Shown in pieces: positions 42,747 through 52,193 of a stretch of DNA of 56,974 nucleotides; position 1 is the stretch's first letter, and each line of letters opens with the position of its first letter. The notes below the pieces were generated by a model that was given only the letters and a program-made list of their open reading frames with translations, was not told where the DNA came from and ran no database searches. Origin of the DNA: Acidobacteriota bacterium (GTDB lineage: Bacteria > Acidobacteriota > Terriglobia > Bryobacterales > Bryobacteraceae). Made by a program: the position numbers and the translations under genes. The stretch is taken from NCBI GenBank assembly GCA_947470805.1, contig CANIVU010000054.1, positions 1-56,974 of the forward strand, read 5' to 3'.

Positions 42747-43700
42747 ATGGCGACTCAAAATCCGACTCGACCGATGGGAAGTGTGGCGGCAGCGTTTTCG
42801 TTTGACCTGGCGGCGCGGCACCGGCTGCGGCTGCGGCTGGCGTGGACTGGAATGCTGCTGTTTTTATTTAGCACGTTGTACTACGGACTGCCTTATTATT
42901 TGTTGGACAGTGAGCAGCGGGGCGGATCCCCATTGAACGCGGCGATGCGACCGAGCGGATCGATTGGGATCCGGCTGGGGTTCCTGGGGCTGGGGATTTT
43001 TCTGTTGTTGTTCCTGTATCCGATCCGGAAGCGGTGGCCGTGGCTGGGACGGAAGGGGAAGACAAAGCACTGGCTGGATTTTCACGTATTGCTTGGGGTT
43101 TCGGCACCCATTGTGATTACGCTGCATTCCTCGTTTAAGCTCCGCGGGTTGGCGGGACTGGCGTATTGGATCATGATGGCGGTGGCGTTGAGCGGAGTGG
43201 TGGGCCGTTATCTGTTCTCGCAGATTCCGCGCAGCATGACGACGGCGGAGCTGAGCTTTCAGGATATGGAGGAGCAGCTGACGCGATTCTCGGCGCAGAT
43301 GCGTTCGCAGAGCCTGCTGTCGGAGGCCGAGATTGCGCCGCTGTTGCGACTGCCATCGCGCGAAGAGGTGGACGCACTCTCACTGATGGGTGCGTTGTGG
43401 CGGATTCTACAACTGGATCTGACGCGGCCATTTCAGGTGGCGGTCCTGCGCCGGCGATTTCTGACGGCTGGCGGACAGCTACTGACATTGGGTGGGTTGT
43501 TGCCTTCTCCGAACGCGGAATTGGAAGGTGCGATTGCGGCGGTGCGAGCGCAGTCGTGGCTATCGACGAAGATGCTGTTCCTCAGCAGGCTTCAAGAATT
43601 GTTTCGTTTGTGGCATGTTGTTCATAGACCGTTCAGTTATTCCTTCGTGGTGCTAGTGATCGTTCACATCACGGTGGCGATGCTGTTCGGCTACTACTAG
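42747..43700 (+). CDS. Ferric-reductase-like b-type membrane protein
   Basis: A 317-residue membrane protein with six or so helices. The pairs of histidines in WLDFHVLLGVSAPIVITLHS and RLWHVVHRPFSYSFVVLVIV followed by H-I are placed as in haem-b ferric reductase/cytochrome domains, on the faces of two helices. The large soluble part between (MTTAELSFQDMEEQLTRFSA) has no known family. It is followed after 6 bases by the Fe-S flavoprotein, its likely electron partner. Confidence 0.75.
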   Translation: MATQNPTRPMGSVAAAFSFDLAARHRLRLRLAWTGMLLFLFSTLYYGLPYYLLDSEQRGGSPLNAAMRPSGSIGIRLGFLGLGIFLLLFLYPIRKRWPWLGRKGKTKHWLDFHVLLGVSAPIVITLHSSFKLRGLAGLAYWIMMAVALSGVVGRYLFSQIPRSMTTAELSFQDMEEQLTRFSAQMRSQSLLSEAEIAPLLRLPSREEVDALSLMGALWRILQLDLTRPFQVAVLRRRFLTAGGQLLTLGGLLPSPNAELEGAIAAVRAQSWLSTKMLFLSRLQELFRLWHVVHRPFSYSFVVLVIVHITVAMLFGYY

Positions 43701-43706
43701 GGGCAC

Positions 43707-45182
43707 ATGGAAACATTCGTTTCGTTTTTGATTGCTTCGGCAGTCACGTTCTTTTTTGTACGTCGATATGTGAAGCAGTTGGCGCCGGGGAAGGGCGCGG
43801 CGGCGCCCGCCGCTGCTCCGGTGGCGACGGTTGCCTGTCCGCGTTGCGGGAAGCCGATGCAGGCGGGCGTGGCGTTTTGTCCGTCGTGCGGCGCGGCTAT
43901 GTCGATGTGGAACGTGCAGAGGGCACAGGTGCAGGATGGCCCGGCGCCGGAGGGCGAGAAGGGCAAGCCGCGGCCGGTGATCAATGCGTCGTTGTGCATT
44001 GGATGCGGCGGCTGCGTTGATGTTTGTCCGGAGAAGGGGACGCTGGCACTGATATCGGGCAAAGCCATTCTGGCGAATGCGGCGGCGTGCCTGGGCCACG
44101 CGAACTGCATCTCGGCGTGTCCGACGTCGGCGATCAGCCTGGCGTTTGGGAACGTGTTGCAGACGATCAAGGTGCCGAGCGTGAACGACGTGTTTGAGAC
44201 GAATGTGGCGGGCATCCATATTGTGGGCGAGTTGGGCGGGGTGGGGCTGATCAAGACAGCGATCAATGAGGGAAAGCTGGCGGTGGACTACATTCGGGGG
44301 CGGATGGAAAGCGAGGGGACCTGGACCCCTCGGCGGGACGACCATGGCGCGATTCTGCCGGCGGACCCGGAGGCGCCGCAGCCGTTCGACCTGTTGATTG
44401 TGGGCGCCGGGCCGGCGGGGTTGAGCGCTACGCTGACCGCGCACCAGTATGGGCTGCATTATCTGACGTTGGAGCAGGGGGAGATTGCGTCCACGATTCG
44501 CAATTATCCGCGGCACAAGTTCCTGATGGCCGAGCCGATTGAGATGCCATTGTACGGCAATCTCTACATCGGCGATGGGACCAAGGAAAGCCTGTTGTCC
44601 GTGTGGGAGACGATCATTGCGAACACAGGAGTTCGGGTGCGAACGGGCGAAGGCGTGACGGGGATCCGGCGGGAGGGCGAGGCGTTTCAAGTGGAGACCG
44701 CGAAGGGCACCTACCAGGCACGCCGGATTCTGCTGGCGCTGGGTAAACGGGGTACGCCGCGGCGGTTGGGAGTGACGGGCGAGGAATTGAGCAAGGTCGC
44801 CTATCGGCTGATTGAGGCTGACTCGTATTCGAACGAGCATTTGCTGGTGGTGGGAGGTGGCGATTCGGCGGTGGAGGCGGCGTTGGCGCTCTCGAAGAGC
44901 GGGCGGAATACGGTGAGTTTGAGCTATCGCGGAGCGGACTTCAGCCGGACGCGGGAGCGGAACCAGAAGATGTTGCAGGAGGCGGAACAGAAGGGGCATG
45001 TGAAGGTGCTGCGGAGTTCGAAGGTGTTGGAGGTACGGGCGGGAACGGTGTTGATGGACGTGGCGGGGCAACAGATGGAGATGGAAAATCATTACGTTTT
45101 TGTGCTGATTGGGGGGGAGTCCCCGGAGGGGTTCCTGCGGAAGATCGGCGTGGAAATTGTGGCGAAAGCGCTAACGATATGA
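43707..45182 (+). CDS. Membrane-anchored Fe-S flavoprotein (zinc ribbon, ferredoxin, FAD/NAD(P) domains)
   Basis: A 491-residue fusion. An N-terminal membrane helix (ETFVSFLIASAVTFFFV) precedes a zinc ribbon (C44-x2-C47 ... C58-x2-C61), then a [4Fe-4S] ferredoxin (C97, C100, C103, C107; a second set CLGHANCISACP at 128-138). A pyridine-nucleotide-disulfide-like domain follows with FAD-binding IVGAGPAGLSA and NAD(P)-binding VVGGGDSAVEA. There is no redox CxxC disulfide, so it is a YpdA/TrxB-like oxidoreductase, not a thioredoxin reductase. It probably takes electrons from NAD(P)H to the membrane cytochrome. It overlaps the TPR gene by 4 bases. Confidence 0.87.
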   Translation: METFVSFLIASAVTFFFVRRYVKQLAPGKGAAAPAAAPVATVACPRCGKPMQAGVAFCPSCGAAMSMWNVQRAQVQDGPAPEGEKGKPRPVINASLCIGCGGCVDVCPEKGTLALISGKAILANAAACLGHANCISACPTSAISLAFGNVLQTIKVPSVNDVFETNVAGIHIVGELGGVGLIKTAINEGKLAVDYIRGRMESEGTWTPRRDDHGAILPADPEAPQPFDLLIVGAGPAGLSATLTAHQYGLHYLTLEQGEIASTIRNYPRHKFLMAEPIEMPLYGNLYIGDGTKESLLSVWETIIANTGVRVRTGEGVTGIRREGEAFQVETAKGTYQARRILLALGKRGTPRRLGVTGEELSKVAYRLIEADSYSNEHLLVVGGGDSAVEAALALSKSGRNTVSLSYRGADFSRTRERNQKMLQEAEQKGHVKVLRSSKVLEVRAGTVLMDVAGQQMEMENHYVFVLIGGESPEGFLRKIGVEIVAKALTI

Positions 45183-45775
45183 CGAACAAATTGAGAACAG
45201 CATTGACGCTTGGGTTTCTATTGATTGCTTCGGGGACGATGTACTGGTTGTTCCGTCAGAAGACGGGCAGTCCGGCGGCACCAGCTGGTTCGACTGCTGC
45301 GATGCCGGCGGCGCCGGAGAACCCGATCCATGAGATCGCCTCGCTGGAGGCGTCCTTGAAGGAGACGCCGAATCATTTGCCGATTCTGCTGCGGTTAGCG
45401 GAACTGGAGCACCAAACGGGGAAGAATGACAAGGCGCTGGAGCACTTGCGGGAAGCGGTGAAGGCGGAGCCAAAGAACGGGGAAGCCCATCTGGAATTGG
45501 GGCGGCTGCTGTTTGAGACCAACGATTTTGAGGGCGCGATTACGGCGACGAACGAGGCGATCAAAATTGATCCGAAAAACGTGGACGCGCTGTATAACCT
45601 GGGGGCGATTTACGGGAACCTGAACAAGGACGGGTTGGCGCGGGAGTATTGGAACCGGGCGATAGCGGCGGCGCCGAATTCGGAGAGCGCGCAGAAGGCA
45701 ACGGTATCGTTAGCGAAGCTATCGGCGGCGCCGGCGGCGGGGGCGCTGCCATCGGGGCATCCGGCCGTTAAGTAG
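45179..45775 (+). CDS. TPR protein with membrane anchor
   Basis: A 198-residue protein: one membrane helix (ALTLGFLLIASGTMYWLF), a low-complexity linker and three to four tetratricopeptide repeats (LRLAELEHQTGKNDKALEHL, LELGRLLFETNDFEGAITAT, NLGAIYGNLNKDGLAREYWN). TPR proteins assemble complexes, as CcmH/NrfG do in cytochrome maturation. Here it likely scaffolds the redox proteins encoded just before it. It ends the operon. Confidence 0.88.
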   Translation: MTNKLRTALTLGFLLIASGTMYWLFRQKTGSPAAPAGSTAAMPAAPENPIHEIASLEASLKETPNHLPILLRLAELEHQTGKNDKALEHLREAVKAEPKNGEAHLELGRLLFETNDFEGAITATNEAIKIDPKNVDALYNLGAIYGNLNKDGLAREYWNRAIAAAPNSESAQKATVSLAKLSAAPAAGALPSGHPAVK

Positions 45776-45824
45776 GCTGGAGCGGTTCGATTGCCGTTGG
45801 CGGGTTATCATTATTTTGGTCCGC

Positions 45825-48335
45825 ATGCGAAGCCTTTTCTGCCTTTCCTTTCTTGTTTCGGTGTTTGCTCAGGAATGCCGTTTTGTATCGTTGAGTCCGG
45901 CGCAGCCGCCGCTGAAGGTGGAGGAGGGGGAGCGGGCGACAGAGTCGCAGACGTTTCTGACGACGATTTCGGCTGTCGGGCCGGACAATGCGCCCTATAT
46001 TTTTGACGCGGCGAGCCGGATCCGGCGGATTGACGCTGATGGGCGGATTCGGACGATTGCGGGGACTGGCCTGCGGGCTGACGCGATGGGGCCGGGGGCG
46101 GCGTTGGAGACGGCGTTGACGAGCGTTTCGCAGATTGCGGTGGCGCCGGATGGGGTAGTGCATTTTGTGGCTGTGGGGCGAGTTTTTAAGATTTTGGGCG
46201 GGCGGATTGAGGCGGCGGCGGGATCGGGCCGGCCGGGGTTCAATGGCGAGGCTGGGATGGCGGCCGAGGTGAACCTGGGCGGGATCGTGAATATCGCCTT
46301 CACGCGCGACGGGGCGTTGGTGATTTTGGACGGTTTTAACCGGTTGCGGCAGTTGATGGGGGATGGGACGGTGCGGACGATTGCGGGTTCGACGCGGGTG
46401 GCGGCGGCGGCGGGGCGGACGGGGGACGACGGGCCGGCGGTGGAGGCGGCGTTGTCGTCCCCGCGGCAGGTGATTCCGCTGCGGGACGGGAGTTTGTGGC
46501 TGCGGGATTTGTCGGGACGTCATATTCGTCGGATCACGCCAGATGGGGTGATCCGGACGGTGAATTCGAACTTCGATACTTCGATTAGCATTCTGTTGCT
46601 GGCGGATGGGACGCCGGCGGCGTCGACTGCGAACCGGGTGTTCCCGCTGCGGGCGGATGGGAACATTGAGACAGGGACCGCGCCGTATCCGCCGTTTACG
46701 GGGACGCCGCGGGCGGTGGGGCCGAATGGGGATCTGTTTTACGAGGGGTCCACGCGGCCGGACCAGCGGACGCCGTTGGTGCGGCTTTCCAATCGCGGGA
46801 CGGCGGTGGTGGGTGGGGCGCCGGTGGCGGCGACGGCGGACGGGCAGGCGCCGCCGTTTGGGGCGTATTTGGCGCGGAACGGGTCGTTTTTGTACGCGAC
46901 GAATTTGGAGGGGAAGAGCGGGATTGTGGAGGTGCGGCCGGGGCAGGGGGCTAAGTTTATTGTTGGAGGCGGGAGTGATATTGGGGCGGCGGATGGGAAG
47001 ACGGCGACGGATTTGAGTGTGTTTGGGATTGTGACGTTCGCGGTGGACCCGGCTGGGCGGATTGTGGTGGCCGATGTGAACCGGCGGCGGATTCTGGTGG
47101 TGGGGGTGGATGGGAAGGTGGCGGAGTTGAAGACGGCCGATGGGCAACCGGTGCTGTTTGCGCCGTTGGGGACGTTTTCGACGTTGCAGCGGATTACGAC
47201 GGATGAGGCAGGGAACATTTATTGGGGTTCGGCCGCGGCAACGCCGACGGGGGGCGTGCTGACCGTGGAACTGTCGGTTTGGAACCGGGCGACGCAGGCG
47301 GTGAGCCAGATTTCGGTGCCGGGGTTGAACTCGATGGGGCGGCTGGAGGATGGGACGGCGGTGGCGATTGCGGGGAACGGGACGAATTTCCGGAGTGCGT
47401 GGCGGCTGACGCCGGCGGGGCTTGGCGAGGTTCGGGCTGGGCTCCGGTTTTTGCCGATGACGTCGGTGGCGCCGCCGTATTTTGTGGCTGCGAGCCGGTT
47501 GTTCCGGGGCGAGCCGGGGCGGATTGAGTGGTTGGAGACGACGTTGACCCCGGACTATGTGACGTCGGGGGGCGGGTCGGTTTTTGTGCATTTTACGGAT
47601 GGGGGATTTTATCGGTTGGAGGGGGCGGACCGGTGTAGGTGGACGCCGCAGCCGCGGATCAATGCGGTGGTGAATGCGGCATCTTACGATTACCCTGATA
47701 CGGTGTCGCCGCGAGGGTTGGTGACGCTGTTTGGGACGGGGTTGGGACCGGCGGAGGGGCAGGGGTTAGTGCTGGATGGATCGCTGCGGGCGGGGGGGCA
47801 GCCGGCGCCGTATCCGGCGCTGACGTTGGGGAATTTTTCGGGGACGATTCCGCAGTCGGCTTTGACGGGGACGACGCTGCCGGTGGTGTTTTCGAACGAC
47901 CAGCAGGTGACGGTGGCGACGCCGATTACGGCGCCGGCGGGGAATTCGTATCAGCTGTATTATTCGTGGCAGGGGTTGCAGTTGTTCTATGGGTCGACGG
48001 TGCGGGTTCTGGCGGCGACGCCGGGGGTGTTTGGGGCGGTGCAGGATGGTTCCCGGTTGGCGGTGTATGCGACGGGGCTGGGAGTGTTGACGGGGACCTT
48101 GGCGTTGGGTGATTTTGTGCCGGCTGCGCCGTTGTTGCCTGTTACTGGGGTTGTCACGGCTACGGTTGGGGGGCGGGCGGCTGTTGTGGAGTTTGCTGGT
48201 GGGGCGCCGGGGATGCTGGGGGGTGTTTATCAGGTGAATGTGGTGATTCCGGAGGGGCTGGGGGCGGGGACGTATCCGGTTACTTTGACGGTGGGAGGGC
48301 AGACTTCGAAGGCGGTTAGTGTGGTGGTTCGGTAG
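45825..48335 (+). CDS. NHL-propeller protein with TIGR03437 Solibacter-type C-terminal domain
   Basis: An 836-residue secreted protein. A signal peptide (SLFCLSFLVSVFAQ) is followed by about ten NHL/beta-propeller blades of similar rhythm (ISAVGPDNAPYIFDAASRIR, QIAVAPDGVVHFVAVGR). From about residue 610 (VVNAASYDYPDTVSPRGLVT) the sequence fits TIGR03437, an Acidobacteriota family domain. The propeller probably binds a ligand at the surface. A TTG at 45816 is in frame but ATG 45825 is chosen. The stop sits 6 bases before a perfect palindrome. Confidence 0.83.
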   Translation: MRSLFCLSFLVSVFAQECRFVSLSPAQPPLKVEEGERATESQTFLTTISAVGPDNAPYIFDAASRIRRIDADGRIRTIAGTGLRADAMGPGAALETALTSVSQIAVAPDGVVHFVAVGRVFKILGGRIEAAAGSGRPGFNGEAGMAAEVNLGGIVNIAFTRDGALVILDGFNRLRQLMGDGTVRTIAGSTRVAAAAGRTGDDGPAVEAALSSPRQVIPLRDGSLWLRDLSGRHIRRITPDGVIRTVNSNFDTSISILLLADGTPAASTANRVFPLRADGNIETGTAPYPPFTGTPRAVGPNGDLFYEGSTRPDQRTPLVRLSNRGTAVVGGAPVAATADGQAPPFGAYLARNGSFLYATNLEGKSGIVEVRPGQGAKFIVGGGSDIGAADGKTATDLSVFGIVTFAVDPAGRIVVADVNRRRILVVGVDGKVAELKTADGQPVLFAPLGTFSTLQRITTDEAGNIYWGSAAATPTGGVLTVELSVWNRATQAVSQISVPGLNSMGRLEDGTAVAIAGNGTNFRSAWRLTPAGLGEVRAGLRFLPMTSVAPPYFVAASRLFRGEPGRIEWLETTLTPDYVTSGGGSVFVHFTDGGFYRLEGADRCRWTPQPRINAVVNAASYDYPDTVSPRGLVTLFGTGLGPAEGQGLVLDGSLRAGGQPAPYPALTLGNFSGTIPQSALTGTTLPVVFSNDQQVTVATPITAPAGNSYQLYYSWQGLQLFYGSTVRVLAATPGVFGAVQDGSRLAVYATGLGVLTGTLALGDFVPAAPLLPVTGVVTATVGGRAAVVEFAGGAPGMLGGVYQVNVVIPEGLGAGTYPVTLTVGGQTSKAVSVVVR

Positions 48336-48341
48336 GGGGGG

Positions 48342-48380
48342 CAGACAATTCCTAGGTGACAGTCACCTAGGAATTGTCTG
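48342..48380. repeat. Perfect 39-bp palindrome between convergent genes
   Basis: Two exact 19-bp arms (CAGACAATTCCTAGGTGAC and its reverse complement) surround a single A at 48361. The stem can form on both strands, so it may act as a bidirectional terminator for the two converging genes. It has no T-tract on either side, and perfect symmetry over 39 bases is unusual for a terminator; it may instead be a dispersed repeat. Confidence 0.85.
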
Positions 48381-48381
48381 A

Positions 48382-51300
48382 TTAGAATTCGAAGCGGGCG
48401 GAGAGTTGGAGCTGGCGGGGGCGGATGCCGAAGCCGGCATAAGACGTCGCCAGGCTGGAGATGCCTTCGGAGGTCGGCGTGACCAGGCCTTGGACGTTGA
48501 AAACGTTGAAGACGTCGACGTTCAGGCGGACTCGGGCGCGTTCGGTGAAGGAGAAGTATTTGCCCATGGAGGAGTCCATGGTCCAGTTGAAGGGGCCGAG
48601 TTTGTACTGGTTACGCCAGGGGTGGAGGCCGGTGTCATAGTTGACTCGGACCACGCCGCCGGTTTGGAGCGGCAGGTAGACGAAGTCCGTGTCGTAGTCG
48701 GCGTTGTTGGGGTCCGTGGGCTGGCCGCCTTTGGGCCAGGGGTTGATGGGCTTTTGGGCGGGTTGGTAATTTTCCGGGAGGCCGAAGACGCCGTTGCGGA
48801 GGCCGGCGGGGTTGCGGCTGTTGATGTAGCGCTGGGAGATGTAGCCGTTGAACCAGAGGTAGCCTTCGATGCAGCGCTCGTCGGCGGGGTTCTTGGAGAG
48901 TTCCGGCGTGGCGCGGCAGTCGAGGATTTTGTACTGGTTTTTGTACTCCTGGAACTTGCCCATTTCGCCCCAATCGGTGGTGGGCATGGAGTACCACGAG
49001 CTGACCACGGTTCCGGTGCCGCGCATGTGCCAGCCGCCGATCAGCGTTTGCAGCCAGCCGCGGGCGTTGCCGGCCACGTATTTGCCTTTGCCGAAGGGGA
49101 GGTCGTAGCTCCAGTTCCAGCGGATGCGGTGCTTGGGGACGCCGGTGTCGCGGTCGTAAAAGAGGAAGCGGTTGAGTTCGCGGAGGTCGGTGGGGACGGT
49201 GCCGGGGAGGTAGGCGGAGACGGCGGAGGATTGATCATCGCGGAAGGAGTTTCCGGCGAGGCGGAGGGAGTTGGTGAGGGTGTAGAAGGCCTGGATGCCG
49301 ATGCCGTTGCGGAAGCGGCGCTCGAATTCGAGGGCCCAGGTGGAGGAGTTGATGTAGCCGGAGCGCTGGAGGATGCGGATATCGGTGTAGGCGTTTTGAT
49401 CGAAGGGGCGACGGAGGACGGAGGCGAATTCGCCGGTGGGGGCGGCGCGGCCGCTGGTGAGGTAGTAGATGTAATCGTTGGCTTGCGGGTTGATGTTGAA
49501 GAGCTGGTCGGCGTTGACGCCGTGTTTGCCCTTGTAGCTGATGCGGATGACGGTGGAGAGGGAGAGCTGTTTTTCGAGCAGCAGGTTCCATTCGTGGATG
49601 CGCATGGAGGGTTGTTTGCCGTCCATGCCGACGACGCTCTGGCCGCGGCCGAGGGAGGTGGGGTTGTTGAGATCGATGAGGTTTGCGCTACCGATGCCGG
49701 TTTGGACTTCGGGGAGGGTGCGGATCTGGAAGTTGCCGATGCCGTCGGGACTTTGGGCGGCGGAGTTGGGGTTGTAGGTGTAGGTGGCGCGGAAGGGGGC
49801 GAGGCCGGAAAACTGGGCGAGGAGGGTGCGCATGGGGAGGGCGGAGAGATAGAGCCCGTAGCCGCCGCGGACGATGATGGCGTGGTTGCCTTCGGTGATG
49901 TTGTAGGCGAAGCCGGCGCGGGGGGCGATGTCGTAGAGATTGGACGGGAAGAGCTGTTTGGACTTGCCGAGTTCTTCGGCGCTTTTGAACGACATGCCGA
50001 CGCGTTGGAAGTTTTCGACGACGCGGGGGGTGGTGACGCCGAGATCGTAGTAATACTGGAGCGATTCGGGGAGTTGGATGGACTTACTCTTCAGGTCGAA
50101 GGCAGTTAGTAAGTTGTTTTGTTCGGTGAAGGCGGGATTGATGTCCCAGCGCATGCCGGGGGTGAGGGTGAGGCGGCGGTTGACGCGGAAGGTGTCCTGG
50201 AGGTAGAGTCCATAGTTTCTTTCGCGGACGCGCATGATGCCGCGCTTGAGGCCGACGGTGTAGGTGCCGGCATAGCCCAGGAACATGCTGGCCATTTCGT
50301 GGCCGGTTTGGGGTGTGGTGCCAGGGTTGACGGCGGTGCCGAGGGTGGATGATTCGAGGGCGGTGGAGAGGGGGCTGTAGGCGACGGAGCCGGAGATGGC
50401 GCCCTGGTCGGGGAGGAGGTGCTGTTTTTCGTCGTGGGCGCGGAAGCCGAAGGCGATGTTGTGTTTCTTGCGAATCAGGCTGTAGTTCTGCTCGACGTTG
50501 GAGATCATGCTGTAGAGCTGGCGGCGGTTGTCGCCTTCGATGAGGTTGTAGTTGGTGAGGCCGGTGCCGGTGACATTGGGCCAGCCGATTTCGCCCAATG
50601 GGTTAGGGAGGCCGAGCTCTTTGGACCAATCCTTCTGTTCGGGGCCGGTGACGGTGAGGGAGAGCTGCCAGGTGCGATTGGCGAGGGTTTCGACGAAGAA
50701 GCCGGCGGAAAAGGTGTGGATCCAGCTGAGGGCGACGGACCTGCCGGTGACGGGGTTGTAGGTGACGTTGGCTTCCTTGTTAAGCGTGGGCGGGCCGTTG
50801 TTGGTGGCGGTGCCGAGGTAGTGGGAGGAGCGGGTGCCGCCGTTCATTTTGATGAAGAAGTTATCTTTGTCGGTGAATTTGTGATCGAGGCGGAGGACGG
50901 TGGGGGTGTCACTCAAGTTGGGGTAGGAGGTAGTGGGGACGACCATGCGGAGGTTGGTGACGGCGAGGGGGTTGGTGATATCCGTCGGCATGGGCGTGAT
51001 TTCGAAGAGGCGTTTGGTGACGGGGTTGAGGCGGTTGAGCGGGATCTGGTTGTTGACGAAGCGATCGCGGACGGTGACGAGGCGGCCGTTGGGGAACTCT
51101 TCGGTGCGGGTGGTTTCGGGGTCGTAGATTTGGAGGAGGCGGCCCTGCGTGTCGATGAGGCCGGAGAAGTCGCCGGCGCGCATGGCGGCGGTGGGAACGC
51201 GGAAGTCGCGGGTGACGCCCTGGACCCATTCTGAGCCTTCGCGGGTGAAGAAGAAGAAGCTGCGGTTTTTGCCGTTATAGAGGGCCCGTTTGCCGTTGGC

Positions 51301-52164
51301 GCCGAAGGAGGGGAAGACGATGGGACCGCCGACGGAGCCGCCGAACTCGTTGCGGATGAGCTTGGGCGTCTGGAACGGACGGCCGTCGAGGAAGACGTCC
51401 TGGCGGGCGCGGGCGACGCCGAAGGCGTTGTTGCGATGGGTTTCAAAGACGGCGAATTGGAGGCGGTTGGAGCCGGATTTGGTGGAGACGATGACGGAGG
51501 TGGGGCGGGTGTATTTGGCGGAGGAAGTGCTGGTTTCGACGCGGACCTCGCCGATGGATTCCAGGCCTTGGAGGTTGGCCGAGCCGCCGAATTCTCGGTT
51601 GTTGGCGGCGGCGCCGTCCTGCACGTAATCGGTGGAGTAGCTCATGAGGCCGGAGACGCGGATGGCCCCGCCGGCGCCGTCGGAATCTTCGACGCCGGGG
51701 GTGACGTTGGCGAGGAGGGTGTTCAGATTTCGGCCGTTGATGGGGAGTTCTTTGATGCGTTGGGAGTCGAGGGTGGAGGCGTCGGTGGGGTCGGTGGTGT
51801 TGACGAGGGGGATGGCGTCGGTGACCTGAACGGTTTCAGTGACCTGGCCGGGGGTGAGGACGGGTTCGATAACGGCGATCTTTCCGGTTTCGAGGGTGAG
51901 TTCGCCTTCCCAGGCTTTCATCCCGGTCATTTCGACGCGGACTTTGTAGAGGCCGATGTTGAGAGGCGGGGTGACGAAGAAGCCTTCGGCGTTGGTGACG
52001 GTGGAGGTGGTGAGGCCGGAGGCCTGATGGCGGATGGCGAGTTTGGCACCAGGGAGGACGGCGCCGGTGGGGTCCTTGACCGTGCCCTGTATGGAGCCGC
52101 CGCCGGCGCTGGATTGGGCGAGGGCGGATAGGGAGAAGAAAAGGGCAAATAAAATCGCGGGCAT
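48382..52164 (-). CDS. TonB-dependent receptor with carboxypeptidase-regulatory N-terminal domain (Oar-like)
   Basis: A 1260-residue outer-membrane protein. A signal peptide (ILFALFFSLSALAQ) precedes a carboxypeptidase-regulatory/Cna-like domain (GTVKDPTGAVLPGAKLAIRH) and a plug domain (RIKELPINGRNLNTLLANVT). A very long beta barrel follows and ends in RQLQLSARFEF, an aromatic outer-membrane end. Such large receptors import oligosaccharides or peptides with TonB energy in Acidobacteriota. The neighbour upstream in the same direction is a GH42 beta-galactosidase (29 bases), suggesting a galactoside-uptake pair. Confidence 0.9.
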   Translation of the reverse strand: MPAILFALFFSLSALAQSSAGGGSIQGTVKDPTGAVLPGAKLAIRHQASGLTTSTVTNAEGFFVTPPLNIGLYKVRVEMTGMKAWEGELTLETGKIAVIEPVLTPGQVTETVQVTDAIPLVNTTDPTDASTLDSQRIKELPINGRNLNTLLANVTPGVEDSDGAGGAIRVSGLMSYSTDYVQDGAAANNREFGGSANLQGLESIGEVRVETSTSSAKYTRPTSVIVSTKSGSNRLQFAVFETHRNNAFGVARARQDVFLDGRPFQTPKLIRNEFGGSVGGPIVFPSFGANGKRALYNGKNRSFFFFTREGSEWVQGVTRDFRVPTAAMRAGDFSGLIDTQGRLLQIYDPETTRTEEFPNGRLVTVRDRFVNNQIPLNRLNPVTKRLFEITPMPTDITNPLAVTNLRMVVPTTSYPNLSDTPTVLRLDHKFTDKDNFFIKMNGGTRSSHYLGTATNNGPPTLNKEANVTYNPVTGRSVALSWIHTFSAGFFVETLANRTWQLSLTVTGPEQKDWSKELGLPNPLGEIGWPNVTGTGLTNYNLIEGDNRRQLYSMISNVEQNYSLIRKKHNIAFGFRAHDEKQHLLPDQGAISGSVAYSPLSTALESSTLGTAVNPGTTPQTGHEMASMFLGYAGTYTVGLKRGIMRVRERNYGLYLQDTFRVNRRLTLTPGMRWDINPAFTEQNNLLTAFDLKSKSIQLPESLQYYYDLGVTTPRVVENFQRVGMSFKSAEELGKSKQLFPSNLYDIAPRAGFAYNITEGNHAIIVRGGYGLYLSALPMRTLLAQFSGLAPFRATYTYNPNSAAQSPDGIGNFQIRTLPEVQTGIGSANLIDLNNPTSLGRGQSVVGMDGKQPSMRIHEWNLLLEKQLSLSTVIRISYKGKHGVNADQLFNINPQANDYIYYLTSGRAAPTGEFASVLRRPFDQNAYTDIRILQRSGYINSSTWALEFERRFRNGIGIQAFYTLTNSLRLAGNSFRDDQSSAVSAYLPGTVPTDLRELNRFLFYDRDTGVPKHRIRWNWSYDLPFGKGKYVAGNARGWLQTLIGGWHMRGTGTVVSSWYSMPTTDWGEMGKFQEYKNQYKILDCRATPELSKNPADERCIEGYLWFNGYISQRYINSRNPAGLRNGVFGLPENYQPAQKPINPWPKGGQPTDPNNADYDTDFVYLPLQTGGVVRVNYDTGLHPWRNQYKLGPFNWTMDSSMGKYFSFTERARVRLNVDVFNVFNVQGLVTPTSEGISSLATSYAGFGIRPRQLQLSARFEF

Positions 52165-52193
52165 GGAGCTTCAGCGATTTTACCGCAGGGGTG

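Noticed and set aside
48406-50109. Plus-strand ORF of 567 codons inside the TonB receptor
   Set aside because: Shadow of the receptor with no recognisable domain.
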